Assembly (NCBI GenBank): GCA_964460665.1
Contig: CAYWSL010000051.1
Location: 1 to 30,332, forward strand
Direction: 5' to 3'
Source of the DNA: K23-9 sp964460665
GTDB lineage: Bacteria > Planctomycetota > Planctomycetia > Pirellulales > Pirellulaceae
DNA: 30,332 bases
This document shows, piece after piece, positions 1 to 7,694 of this stretch. The number at the start of each line of letters is the position of its first letter. The first letter of the stretch is position 1. The position numbers were made by a program, and so were the translations under genes. The notes under the pieces were generated by a model. It was not told the origin of the DNA. It made no database searches and worked only from the letters and a program-made list of their open reading frames with translations.

Positions 1-51
<51 letters not shown>

Positions 52-124
52 GTATCGATTCACAAGTCAGACTTACGCCTGACCTGGATAAATCAAGTTT
101 AACCGAAAGTTTCAATTCTGCTCC

Positions 125-146
125 GTGACGGTCGGTAAACCGTCAC
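125..146 (-). other. Hairpin in the 16S leader
   Basis: GTGACGGT (125-132) and ACCGTCAC (139-146) form a perfect 8-bp stem with a 6-nt loop. The hairpin lies about 75 nt upstream of the 16S 5' end on the transcribed strand. Leader stems of this kind often take part in rRNA processing or antitermination, but that role is inferred here from position only. Confidence 0.45.
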
Positions 147-317
147 AGCGATTCGCCATTTAGTTTTGTGCTGCATGTGGCCCGAAGACCATCAATACAA
201 CCAAACAGCAACCTCGCACAAATCTGAACTCAACAGAGTTTCATCAACCAAATTGTCAAAGATCGTTTTGGAAGTTCCAGCTTCTGACGAGTCAGATGCC
301 TTTACAACCGGTCCGAC

Positions 318-346
318 ATTGTGTCGGGCATTTGATTTTTCGTCAA
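318..346 (-). promoter_or_regulatory. Candidate proximal promoter for 16S rRNA
   Basis: On the minus strand TTGACG (346-341) is followed by a 17-nt spacer and CACAAT (323-318), a 5/6 match to the -35 and a 4/6 match to the -10 consensus. Transcription would start near 310, giving a leader of about 260 nt. The -10 sits inside a perfect inverted repeat CCGACA-CAA-TGTCGG (313-327). A lone TTGACA at 254-259 has no convincing -10. Unproven; chosen by hexamers and spacing only. Confidence 0.35.
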
Positions 347-459
347 CCGCAAGAGCAAAGAAAATCAGTAAAACTTTCAGGAGCTTTTTGCCGTTGATGT
401 CGGCGAAACGTTAGCAAAACAAAGTGTTTTGGGAAGTGTTTCGCATCAAGCGAGCGGGA

Positions 460-488
460 AAGATAGGGGTGATCATCAACGCTTGCAA
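460..488 (-). promoter_or_regulatory. Candidate distal promoter for 16S rRNA
   Basis: On the minus strand TTGCAA (488-483), a 17-nt spacer and TATCTT (465-460) form a weak sigma-70-like pair (4/6 and 4/6). With the proximal site this would give tandem promoters, which is common for rRNA genes. The match is weak and could be chance. Confidence 0.2.
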
Positions 489-820
489 GTGCCGTTGGTA
501 CCTTTATCTGAATTAAAAGCAAATTGCTTCGAATTCCCTCGCTGCAGCCGTTTTAGACAGCGTTTCGCCCCAAAGGTTCACTGGTTTCTTTCAGGCCGTT
601 GTGAGGGTCGGCCAGGCATTCGTCTGCCTGGGTGCCGAGAAAGCAGCCCACGATCGAATGCGTTATCGGCGATGGAGAACTGCGAAGCGCAAATGGCCGG
701 CCAGAAGTCTGTTGGCAAGTTACCTGACCTTCGATCCTGTTTAGACCCAGTAACCGCAAGAACTTGATTGCCAGGACAGGTTTGGGCCGGTCATGGGGCT
801 ACGGAAATGACGCGAAATGC

Positions 821-1597
821 TTACAGATTGGAGAGGTATTCGATGCCTTGGGCTAGTTCGCCCATGGTCGAATCTGCGCGGCCGACAATGTAGGGGCCGC
901 GATACTGAATGTCTTCTAACATCCCAATCATCTGCGGAAAGTCTGCTGTTCCTTGCCCAAGCGGTACGCTTGCGCCTCGTCCGGCCGCCAGATCAAGCAC
1001 TCCATCGACCGCACTGATGGTCTGAATCCTGTCTTTTAATGCCACGATCGCGTCGCTGACGCTGTGCCGATTGATGATCAATTGGCCTGGGTTCAATGCG
1101 ACGGCCACGAAAGCATCGTCGGCGCCGTCGAGTATTTTCGCTAGCCGTTCGCCCGATTCGGTTCCCGTTTCGGCTGCTAAAAACGCTCCAATCCGCGCTC
1201 CATAGCGGCCCAAATCGTGGACCACTTGCTGAAAGGCTGACCAGTTTGGGGCTTCCTCAGATTCGGGAACTAACCCAATTTGATTCACGACGACGTTGCA
1301 GCCCAGCTTGTATGCGAACTGCATCGCCGACTTGGTCGCTTCGACTCGGCGGTCCAGGTCTTGCGGGTTGTCGTAGCCGCGGCGCGTTTGAAAACGCACC
1401 GCTGCGATTCGAAGGTTCAAGTCGTCCAGCATTTTGCGGAACTGACGAAGTCCGGTTTCGGATAGTTCGCTGGGTTTAACCGTGTTGCGTGCATCGATCT
1501 CGACGGCTCTCGCACCGAGTTGCGACGCGGTCGCCAGGGCACGCTTGATCGGAAGCTGCATGGAATCGAGACGGACGGCAATGTTTAGCTGTGGCAT
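821..1597 (-). CDS. TIM-barrel protein, xylose isomerase/AP endonuclease-2 family
   Basis: A 258-residue soluble protein that reads as a xylose-isomerase-like TIM barrel (sugar phosphate isomerase/epimerase superfamily). Family signs are the N-terminal 'RAVEID' strand, 'GCNVVVNQIG' in the middle, 'AAETGTESG' with a probable metal-binding Glu, and the C-terminal 'LGQGTADFPQMI'. The usual metal-ligand His positions appear changed (NPGQL, LGQG), so activity and substrate are unknown. I chose the ATG at 1597; an upstream TTG at 1624 would add nine residues that do not look like part of the fold. No clear Shine-Dalgarno site is seen. It stands alone between the 16S leader and an assembly gap, and nothing nearby suggests a pathway. 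Confidence 0.8.
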   Translation of the reverse strand: MPQLNIAVRLDSMQLPIKRALATASQLGARAVEIDARNTVKPSELSETGLRQFRKMLDDLNLRIAAVRFQTRRGYDNPQDLDRRVEATKSAMQFAYKLGCNVVVNQIGLVPESEEAPNWSAFQQVVHDLGRYGARIGAFLAAETGTESGERLAKILDGADDAFVAVALNPGQLIINRHSVSDAIVALKDRIQTISAVDGVLDLAAGRGASVPLGQGTADFPQMIGMLEDIQYRGPYIVGRADSTMGELAQGIEYLSNL

Positions 1598-2041
1598 GTC
1601 GCTTACTTTGCACGATTCCGCCAAGGTTTCAAGACGACGAGGCCGATGTTGGCGGCACGTTCGGGATTTGTTCTAAAGAATTTCGGTGCTTTAGAGGGCT
1701 TCGATCGACTTTCTGAACACGACATTTGCGCAGAGCAAGAATCCACCGTGACTGTGTGTTTTGATCCGTGTTTTAACTTGTCCGGCAGCGAACGGGCTGG
1801 CAGAACGGGCNNNNNNNNNNNNNNNNNNNNNNNNNNNNNNNNNNNNNNNNNNNNNNNNNNNNNNNNNNNNNNNNNNNNNNNNNNNNNNNNNNNNNNNNNN
1901 NNNNNNNNNNCGGGCACGGACGAGAAGTATCCGTGTGCCTGGAAAGATGGTGAGAGTAGATCCGTAGGCCAGGTCAAGTGCTGGTTGCATCGCCCACGGA
2001 GCGATCAGCCACGACCGCGGAGCGTTCGGCTACTGTCCGCG
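1598..2041. other. Gene-free stretch interrupted by the assembly gap
   Basis: About 344 known bases surround 100 N. No open frame with protein character was found; those spanning the N run are artefacts. To the right of the gap is an imperfect inverted repeat (CACGGA at 1915-1920 against TCCGTG at 1930-1935, extended by GC-rich flanks). At about 1990-2025 the degenerate unit CGGAGCG recurs. Something may be missing inside the gap. Confidence 0.5.
1811..1910. other. Assembly gap (100 N)
   Basis: Exactly 100 unknown bases. A run of this round length is the usual placeholder for a scaffold join of unknown size, so the true distance and content here are unknown. The bases on both sides are GC-rich, with 'cgggc' next to each edge. 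Confidence 0.99.
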
Positions 2042-3982
2042 CTACTTGATGATCTTCTTGCTGCGAAGCAGTTCGATGACTTCGTCGGCACAGGCGTCGA
2101 CGGTCTTGTCCGTGGCGTCGATCACCAAGTCGGGAGCTTCCGGAGTTTCGTAGTCTGCCGTGACGCCGGGGAAGTTCAGTAGTTCGCCCGAGTCGGCTTT
2201 GGCGTACTGGCCTTTGGTGTCTCGCGTTCGGCATACATCAACCGGCGTCGACACGTGAACGACCAAGAAACGCTCTTCGCCGATCAACTTGCCGACCTTT
2301 TGACGCACGTCTTCTGATGGGGCGACAAACGACGCGATGCAGATCATCCCGGCGTCGTTCAGCGTGCTGGCCAAGTGACCGCTGCGGCGGATGTTTTCGC
2401 TGCGATCGTTGGCACTGAACCCAAGGTCGCGACTGAGGCCACGGCGTACGGATTCGCCGTCAATCATGGCCACCGCGCGGCCTTGGTCAAACAATTTGCG
2501 TTCTACCGCGTGGCCGATCGCGGTCTTGCCACTGCCGGTTAATCCGGTCAGCAAAACCGTGGCAGGCTGTTGCCCAAATCGGGCAGCCCGTTCGGTCGTC
2601 TGGACGGCTGAGACGCTGTTGGCGTCTTCGTTGACGGTTTCTAGTTCGTCATCCCAGACGGATTTAGCCGACGCATCGCCGGATTTGTCCAAGATCATGC
2701 CCGCTGCGACGGTCGCGTTGGTGATCCGGTCAACAATGATGAACGCGCCGGTGTTTCGGTTGCGACGGTATGCGTCGAAGTGAATCGGAGCACTCAGTTC
2801 GATGCTGACGCGGCCGATTTCGTTCAATTCCAACGTTGGCGCTGGTTCGCGGTGTAGCGTGTTGACGTCGACTTGGTACTTCAACGTTTCGATGTTGCCG
2901 GGAATGGTCTGCGTCGTGTGCTTCACCAGGTACGTTTTGCCTGGCACCATCGATTCTTCGTTCATCCAAACCAGCATCGCGTCGAAGCGATCGCGGCTTT
3001 TGGGTACATTGCCGCTACGGACGATCATGTCGCCACGACTGGCATCGATTTCGTCTTCCAGCGTCAGCGTGACCGAAAGCGGCGTGAAGGCTTCGTCCAA
3101 GTTGCCGTCGTAGGTCACGATTTCCTTGACCTTGGACTTTTGACGGCTCGGTAGAACCATGATTTCTTCGCCTGGACGTACGATTCCCGAAGCGATCGTA
3201 CCGCAGAAACCGCGGAAATCTAGGTTCGGACGATTGACGTACTGAACTGGCATTCGGAAGTCTTGCAGGTTGCGGTCGCTGCCGATGTAAACCGTTTCCA
3301 GGAAGTTCATCAGCGTGCTGCCTTCGTACCACGGCGAGTTTTCGCTGCGGTCGACGACGTTGTCGCCGTTTAGAGCACTGATGGGCATAAAGTGCAGGTC
3401 GGGAAGGTCTAGCCGCCCGGCAAACGATCGATAATCGTCGCAAATCGCGTTGTACTTTTCTTCGTCGAAGTCGATCAAATCCATCTTGTTGATGGCGACC
3501 AAGACGTGACGAATACCCAGCAATGACACGATGAAACTGTGCCGTTTGGTCTGCGTCATCACGCCATGACGAGCGTCGACCAAGATGATGGCCAAGTCAG
3601 CAGTGCTGCCACCGGTCGCCATGTTTCGGGTGTATTGTTCGTGCCCCGGGGTGTCAGCGATGATGAATTTTCGCTTGGCGGTACTGAAGTAGCGGTAGGC
3701 CACGTCGATCGTGATACCCTGCTCGCGTTCGGCCTTCAAACCGTCGGTCAGTAGCGCCGGGTCGAAGTTTCCGCCGGTGGTTCCGACGATTTTCGAGTCG
3801 GCTTCCAGTTTGGCCATGTCGTCTTCGTAAATCATCTTGCTGTCGTACAGCAAGCGGCCGATCAACGTACTTTTGCCGTCATCGACGCTACCACACGTAA
3901 TAAAACGCAGCAGTTGCTTTTCCTCGTGCTGCTTCAGGTAGGCTTCGATATCGGTCGCGATGAGGTCAGATTTGTGTGACAT
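2042..3982 (-). CDS. cysNC: Bifunctional sulfate adenylyltransferase subunit 1 / APS kinase (CysN-CysC)
   Basis: A 646-residue fusion of the GTPase subunit of ATP sulfurylase with adenylylsulfate kinase. It drives the CysD reaction (sulfate + ATP to APS) by GTP hydrolysis, then phosphorylates APS to PAPS. The N-terminal EF-Tu-like GTPase shows G1 'GSVDDGKST' (31-39), G3 'DTPGH' (110-114) and G4 'NKMD' (165-168), followed by beta-barrel domains to about 440. The C-terminal kinase starts near 470 with P-loop 'GLTGSGKT' (480-487), then 'DGESVRRGLSRDLGFS' and 'GVTADYE'. Length fits CysNC/NodQ fusions. The start ATG at 3982 is preceded by a repeat of TCCAAGC units rather than a Shine-Dalgarno site. 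It lies 136 bp downstream of cysD in the same direction, so a cysD-cysNC operon is likely. Confidence 0.96.
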   Translation of the reverse strand: MSHKSDLIATDIEAYLKQHEEKQLLRFITCGSVDDGKSTLIGRLLYDSKMIYEDDMAKLEADSKIVGTTGGNFDPALLTDGLKAEREQGITIDVAYRYFSTAKRKFIIADTPGHEQYTRNMATGGSTADLAIILVDARHGVMTQTKRHSFIVSLLGIRHVLVAINKMDLIDFDEEKYNAICDDYRSFAGRLDLPDLHFMPISALNGDNVVDRSENSPWYEGSTLMNFLETVYIGSDRNLQDFRMPVQYVNRPNLDFRGFCGTIASGIVRPGEEIMVLPSRQKSKVKEIVTYDGNLDEAFTPLSVTLTLEDEIDASRGDMIVRSGNVPKSRDRFDAMLVWMNEESMVPGKTYLVKHTTQTIPGNIETLKYQVDVNTLHREPAPTLELNEIGRVSIELSAPIHFDAYRRNRNTGAFIIVDRITNATVAAGMILDKSGDASAKSVWDDELETVNEDANSVSAVQTTERAARFGQQPATVLLTGLTGSGKTAIGHAVERKLFDQGRAVAMIDGESVRRGLSRDLGFSANDRSENIRRSGHLASTLNDAGMICIASFVAPSEDVRQKVGKLIGEERFLVVHVSTPVDVCRTRDTKGQYAKADSGELLNFPGVTADYETPEAPDLVIDATDKTVDACADEVIELLRSKKIIK

Positions 3983-4060
3983 TGGAGCTTGGAGCGGGGG
4001 CTTGGAGCTTGGAGTAAAAGAGGTAGTGGAAGCTCGGAGCGTGGAGGCTGGAGCTTGGGG
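3983..4060. repeat. GGAGC/CTTGGAG short repeats between cysD and cysNC
   Basis: The spacer directly before the cysNC start is built of near copies of CTTGGAGC and GGAGC. On the plus strand it reads TTGGAGC TTGGAGC, GGGGG, CTTGGAGC TTGGAG, then GGAAGCTCGGAGC and GGCTGGAGCTTGGGG. On the transcribed strand this is a pyrimidine-rich, TCCAAGC-repeated leader ending immediately at the ATG, with no Shine-Dalgarno site. It may be a slippage-prone repeat or a lineage-specific intergenic element; function unknown. Confidence 0.75.
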
Positions 4061-4118
4061 TATTGAGAGGGTGGTTATTTTCTTGGCGACTATTGAAACC
4101 TTTTTACATTCCCGCTCT

Positions 4119-5030
4119 CTAGAAATACCCGCGGCGTTTTTTCTCTTCCATTCCGGCGCCGCCTTCGTCTTGGTCGATCACTCGACCGCCTCGTTCGCTG
4201 GTCGTTGCCAGCAGCATTTCCTGGATGACCTTGGGCAGCGTCGTCGCTTCGCTTTCGACAGCACCAGTCAGGGGGTAACAGCCGAGTGTGCGGAAACGCA
4301 CCATCTTCTTTTCCTTCTTTTCGCCTTCCAGCAGCGGCATTCGATCGTCGTTCATCATGAACAGAATCCCGTCCCGTTCGACGACTTCGCGCTCGGCTGA
4401 CAAATACAGCGGCACGATGGGGATGCTTTCCATGTGGATGTACTGCCAAACATCCAGTTCCGTCCAGTTGCTCATCGGGAAGACCCGAATCGATTCGCCT
4501 TTGTTGACGCGGCCGTTGTACTGGTTCCACAGTTCGGGCCGTTGATTCTTGGGGTCCCATCGGTGGGATTTGTCGCGGAAACTGAAGACGCGTTCTTTCG
4601 CGCGACTCTTTTCTTCATCGCGCCGCGCACCACCAAAGGCGGCGTCGAATTGATATTTGTCCAACGCGGCCTTCAAAGCGTCGGTTTTCATCAATTCGGT
4701 GTGGCGCTCGCTGTCTTCCCAAGGTTTGATGTCGTGCTTCAAGCCTTCTTCGTTGGTGTAGACCAGCAGTTCCATGCCCAGTTCGTTGCGGACGTAGTTG
4801 TCGCGGAACTCAATCATTTCCTTGAATTTCCATGTCGTATCGACATGCAGAAGCGGAAACGGCGGCTTGGCTGGGTGGAAGGCTTTCAGCGCCAAGTGGA
4901 CCAGCACCGCCGAGTCTTTGCCAACGCTGTACAGCATCACTGGCTTTTGAAACTCCGAGACGACTTCCCGGATGATGTGGATACTCTCAGCTTCAAGCTG
5001 CTTGAGGTGGGTTAGGTTGTAGTCCGACAT
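4119..5030 (-). CDS. cysD: Sulfate adenylyltransferase subunit 2 (CysD)
   Basis: A 303-residue catalytic subunit of ATP sulfurylase, which adenylates sulfate to APS with the CysN GTPase as partner. It belongs to the PAPS-reductase/PP-loop family. The modified PP-loop 'YSVGKDSAVLVHLALKAF' spans about 34-51. Further family signs are 'HVDTTWKFKEMIEFRD' (62-77), 'DAAFGGARRDEEKSRAKER' (129-147) and the C-terminal 'KKRRGYF'. Full family length. The ATG at 5030 fits the usual CysD N-terminus (MSDYNLTHLKQLEAESIHI). It is the first gene of the presumed cysD-cysNC pair. No other assimilatory sulfur gene (cysH, cysI) is visible here, so PAPS could feed either reduction or sulfation. Confidence 0.97.
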   Translation of the reverse strand: MSDYNLTHLKQLEAESIHIIREVVSEFQKPVMLYSVGKDSAVLVHLALKAFHPAKPPFPLLHVDTTWKFKEMIEFRDNYVRNELGMELLVYTNEEGLKHDIKPWEDSERHTELMKTDALKAALDKYQFDAAFGGARRDEEKSRAKERVFSFRDKSHRWDPKNQRPELWNQYNGRVNKGESIRVFPMSNWTELDVWQYIHMESIPIVPLYLSAEREVVERDGILFMMNDDRMPLLEGEKKEKKMVRFRTLGCYPLTGAVESEATTLPKVIQEMLLATTSERGGRVIDQDEGGAGMEEKKRRGYF

Positions 5031-5182
5031 CTCGCGGTCTTGGTCCGTGGAAGTTTGTCCGTGGAATCTTAGCTCCCATCAAACAACAAGCTTGCGTTAT
5101 CGGCAATGATCGCCAAACCGGGCGAAGACTACTCAAACGGCAAGCCCTGACGGGTGCGGTAAAGACGCGAGTATAGAAAGAT

Positions 5183-5212
5183 GCGTCCTGATGGCTAGAT
5201 GAATCAGGACGC
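5183..5212 (-). terminator. Hairpin after rsmG, probable terminator
   Basis: GCGTCCTGAT (5183-5192) and ATCAGGACGC (5203-5212) form a perfect 10-bp stem with a 10-nt loop, eight bases past the rsmG stop. On the minus strand it is followed by ATCTTTCTATAC, a broken T-rich stretch. The position fits a terminator separating rsmG from cysD, but the T tract is poor. Confidence 0.5.
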
Positions 5213-5220
5213 GGGCAGGT

Positions 5221-5907
5221 TCACGAGCCGGTGATTTCTGGGCTGGTTGAATGCGGTTCGGGGCGGCCTTTGGGCCAAATTTGCAAAATCACACCGGCTG
5301 CGTCGTTGTCATCGCCCAGCGGATACTCGGCCACTTTGCGAATTTGAAGATTGCCCAGCACCCCTAAATGTCGCGCTTCACCGCGTTCTTCGACCCATTT
5401 GGGGCCTTTAATTAACAGTAGCCGATCGACGTTGGTCCAGTGTGGTTCAACCCAACGACAGAATTTCGTGATGCTACCGACAGCGCGACTAACGATGCTG
5501 GTGAAGCGAAAATCTTCCAATAAATCTTCGCCCCGAGCTCCGTAAACTGCCACGGGCAGTTTCAGTTCTTCCAGCATTTCTCCCAAGACCTTTGCCCGCT
5601 TGGACACCGATTCGGCTAAGGCCACGTCGATATCGCCTCGCAAAATCGCCAACGGAATGCCCGGCACGCCGTTGCCGCTACCTAGATCCAAGACTTCTTC
5701 GCCGGCGCTGATTAGCGGTGCCAATTGCAAACAATCTCGCAAGTCCCGGCCAACAAACAAGTCCCATGTGGTGTGACGAGTCAAATTGATGGTTTCGTTC
5801 AGTTTCCACAGCGTTTGCGCGTAGTGCTGCAGACGAAGTGCGATCGGTTCATCGATCTCCATCGAATGGGCGGCCAGGGCAGCGGCGAAGTCTGGATCAA
5901 GCGACAT
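5221..5907 (-). CDS. rsmG: 16S rRNA (guanine-527-N7)-methyltransferase RsmG
   Basis: A 228-residue SAM-dependent methyltransferase of the GidB/RsmG family, which methylates N7 of G527 in 16S rRNA. The SAM-binding motif I is 'LDLGSGNGVPGIPLAI'. Other family signs are 'NETINLTRHT' before it, 'ESVSKRAKVLGEML' after it, and the 'FTSIVSRAVGSI' strand. I chose the ATG at 5907 (MSLDPDFAAAL); a GTG at 5940 would add eleven residues without family support. A strong hairpin follows the stop. It reads leftward, divergent from the archaemetzincin gene. In many bacteria rsmG sits with gidA/parAB; that neighbourhood is absent here. Confidence 0.95.
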   Translation of the reverse strand: MSLDPDFAAALAAHSMEIDEPIALRLQHYAQTLWKLNETINLTRHTTWDLFVGRDLRDCLQLAPLISAGEEVLDLGSGNGVPGIPLAILRGDIDVALAESVSKRAKVLGEMLEELKLPVAVYGARGEDLLEDFRFTSIVSRAVGSITKFCRWVEPHWTNVDRLLLIKGPKWVEERGEARHLGVLGNLQIRKVAEYPLGDDNDAAGVILQIWPKGRPEPHSTSPEITGS

Positions 5908-6067
5908 GGAAAGTCTGCAGCGTGAAAAGAGGGACGTCACGTCCTATGATGATGCAAAAGCAGTGACTTGGGAACCTGATCGGCGAAAGTAAACCGATTC
6001 GCGCAGCTTGTTTCCATGCTTTCGTCAAAAATGGACCGGCCCAAACTCCGAATTCGCGATTGACCCG

Positions 6068-7081
6068 ATGGCCAAACACAAACTTCTGCTACCACTCACT
6101 CTGCTGGCAATTCTGATTGCGAGCTTGGTGGTTGTCAGTCGCCCTTCGGGTGCTCAAAGAAAAGTCGGCGCCCCGTTCGTGCCGCCTGATCGTAAGACTC
6201 GCATCGCCGCGATCGGATCGTTGCGAAATGTACCTCGTGATCTACGATCGGCGTTCACTCCGGGCGACGACTTTGACCCAATTCCTGAACCGGGGCCGTC
6301 CGACTGGCTGACACATCACGCAGAAAGTGGTCAAACGTTTGGCGAATTCACCCGTGGCTACCCAAACCGCCCAGATCAAAAACGCAATCGCTTGTACTTG
6401 ATCCCACTGGGGGATTTTTCAAACCAAGCTGGCGCGGACGGCGAAAACACTAACTACGCGCCAGACTTGAAATCGATGGAAACGTTCGCCGGCGCCTTCT
6501 TTGGAATGAAGACCACGTTTTTGCCGCAGCAAACGCTGGATGGTTTGCCAATCAAGCAACGCGAGCGTCGTGGGGGTGAACCACAATTGCTGTCGACGGA
6601 CGTTCTGAGTTGGTTGAAAACTCAAACTCCAGACGATGCCTATTGCGTGGTCGCGCTGACGATGCACGACTTGTACCCGGCGGAAGATTGGAATTTTGTG
6701 TTCGGGCAAGCTTCGTTGCGTGATCGAGTCGGTGTGTACAGTTTTGCGCGCTATCTGCCTTCTTTTCACGGCGAAAAAGCGGACGAGAACACGCCATCGC
6801 TGGTGATCCGGCGCAGTTGCCGAGTGTTGGCTCACGAAACGGGCCACATGTTCGGCATCAAGCACTGCATTCACTTTCACTGCTTGATGAACGGATCGAA
6901 CCACCTGCAAGAATCCGATGCCGCACCGATTCATTTGTGTCCGGTGTGCCTGCGCAAACTTCACTCGTCCGTTCACTTCGATATCCACGATCGATACGAA
7001 AAATTGCGTGACTTCAGTGAGCAAGCGAAGTGGAACGAAGAAGCGACGTGGATTCGGCAACGGATCAAGGTGATTGAGTAA
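6068..7081 (+). CDS. Archaemetzincin-family metalloprotease (M54) with export signal
   Basis: A 337-residue protein with the archaemetzincin zinc site 'HETGHMFGIKHC' (256-267), then Cys272, Met274, and a second Cys pair at 291 and 294 ('CPVC'). This matches the M54 pattern HExxHxxGxxxC-x4-CxM-x16/17-CxxC, where His256, His260 and His266 bind the catalytic zinc and the four Cys a second zinc. Glu257 is the predicted catalytic base. Unlike typical cytosolic archaemetzincins it begins with a basic-hydrophobic segment (about 3-27, ending 'RPSGAQ'), a likely signal peptide or anchor. The ATG at 6068 is chosen over a TTG at 6008. The stop overlaps the next gene's start by one base (TAATG), indicating translational coupling. 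Physiological substrate unknown. Confidence 0.92.
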   Translation: MAKHKLLLPLTLLAILIASLVVVSRPSGAQRKVGAPFVPPDRKTRIAAIGSLRNVPRDLRSAFTPGDDFDPIPEPGPSDWLTHHAESGQTFGEFTRGYPNRPDQKRNRLYLIPLGDFSNQAGADGENTNYAPDLKSMETFAGAFFGMKTTFLPQQTLDGLPIKQRERRGGEPQLLSTDVLSWLKTQTPDDAYCVVALTMHDLYPAEDWNFVFGQASLRDRVGVYSFARYLPSFHGEKADENTPSLVIRRSCRVLAHETGHMFGIKHCIHFHCLMNGSNHLQESDAAPIHLCPVCLRKLHSSVHFDIHDRYEKLRDFSEQAKWNEEATWIRQRIKVIE

Positions 7082-7500
7082 TGACGAATAGCTTCTTCGT
7101 TTACGGCACTCTAAAGCGCGGCCTTCGCAACGAACCCGTCTGGCCGCACCCGCCCACTGGCATCCAACCTGCTTGGGCATCGGGAACGCTGTTTGATCGG
7201 CCCGAGTATCCAGCGATGAAAGCTGGGACCGATCGAGTGCTTGGCGAGCTTTGGCGGTTTGACGCGATCCACTTGACCGACACGCTGGCCGCGGTCGATC
7301 GGCTGGAAGGCACCAATGACAATTCGCCTGGCGATCTTTACCACCGCGTCGTTGTTCCTGTCTTTGATGCAAACGGCTGCGTGCAAGACAAACTGCTGGG
7401 TGAAGCCTACACCTACCACTACGTCCGCGACCCGATGGAATTCGGATTTCACAGAATCAAACCCAATGCGAATAACTTCGCGACTTGGCCAACCACTTGA
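7081..7500 (+). CDS. Gamma-glutamylcyclotransferase-like protein (AIG2/YtfP fold)
   Basis: A 139-residue protein of the gamma-glutamylcyclotransferase family, whose members release 5-oxoproline from gamma-glutamyl amines or peptides. The glycine-rich substrate loop 'FVYGTLKRGLRN' lies at 6-17, the predicted catalytic Glu56 in 'VLGELWRF', and the typical 'VDRLEG' at 72-77, followed by 'YHRVVVPVF' and 'GEAYTYHY'. The ATG is fused to the upstream stop as TAATG, so it is translated with the archaemetzincin. Its 3' half (from residue 71) and about 23 bp beyond the stop recur as a direct repeat at 9610-9841. The exact substrate cannot be told from sequence. Confidence 0.88.
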   Translation: MTNSFFVYGTLKRGLRNEPVWPHPPTGIQPAWASGTLFDRPEYPAMKAGTDRVLGELWRFDAIHLTDTLAAVDRLEGTNDNSPGDLYHRVVVPVFDANGCVQDKLLGEAYTYHYVRDPMEFGFHRIKPNANNFATWPTT

Positions 7501-7523
7501 TTAGGTGGGGGCGTGGCGATCTA
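7292..7523 (+). repeat. Direct repeat, copy A (3' half of the cyclotransferase gene)
   Basis: This segment recurs at 9610-9841 with a constant offset of 2318 and no gaps. I count eight mismatches in about 232 bp, roughly 96-97% identity. Homology starts abruptly inside the coding region and ends about 23 bp after the stop. Confidence 0.95.
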
Positions 7524-7694
7524 TGACGAATGGATCTCGCTACTGCAACTGCAGCAAGGTCAAACATCCTACCGAGACCTGATCACAAAGTTCTGCCAAA
7601 ATCCGCTTCAATAAGACTGTCTTCTGTGTTCCGCGCGAGCAACAAAAAGGCCGGGGAGGCTGTGAGTAGCCAACCATGTAACTTTGTTACTTTG
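7501..7694. other. Convergent spacer with tandem TTTGTTAC repeat
   Basis: The spacer lies between the convergent cyclotransferase gene and the SHD1-HEAT gene. Near its right edge two tandem copies of TTTGTTAC (7683-7698) run into the SHD1 gene's stop. ATGTAAC (7676-7682) and GTTACAT (7694-7700) form an inverted repeat that includes this stop codon. There is no T tract, so it is a weak terminator candidate at best. Confidence 0.4.

Larger units (their letters stand above)
52..820. other. Long gene-free stretch: 16S leader and promoter region
   Basis: This stretch of about 770 bp lies between the 16S 5' end and the stop of the TIM-barrel gene. Open frames at 166-414 and 429-767 (plus) and 553-759 (minus) have no recognisable protein character and are judged chance. 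What it does hold is consistent with an rRNA leader read on the minus strand: a perfect 8-bp hairpin at 125-146, a small hairpin at 66-83 (GTCAG/CTGAC), and two promoter-like hexamer pairs at 318-346 and 460-488. No tRNA cloverleaf was seen. Confidence 0.6.

Noticed and set aside
254..259. TTGACA considered as the 16S -35 element
   Set aside because: No acceptable -10 hexamer lies 16-18 bases downstream on the minus strand.
166..767. Open frames in the 16S leader (82 and 112 codons, plus strand)
   Set aside because: They have no recognisable domain, an odd composition, and lie in the rRNA promoter/leader region.
1603..2182. Open frames running through the N gap
   Set aside because: They exist only because N bases contain no stop codons.
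3983..4060. GGAGC repeats considered as a CRISPR array
   Set aside because: The units are 7-8 bp, degenerate and lack regular unique spacers; no cas gene is present.
6419..7372. 317-codon minus-strand frame opposite the archaemetzincin and cyclotransferase genes
   Set aside because: The sense strand encodes two proteins with clear motifs; the antisense translation is Arg/Gln-rich and matches nothing.
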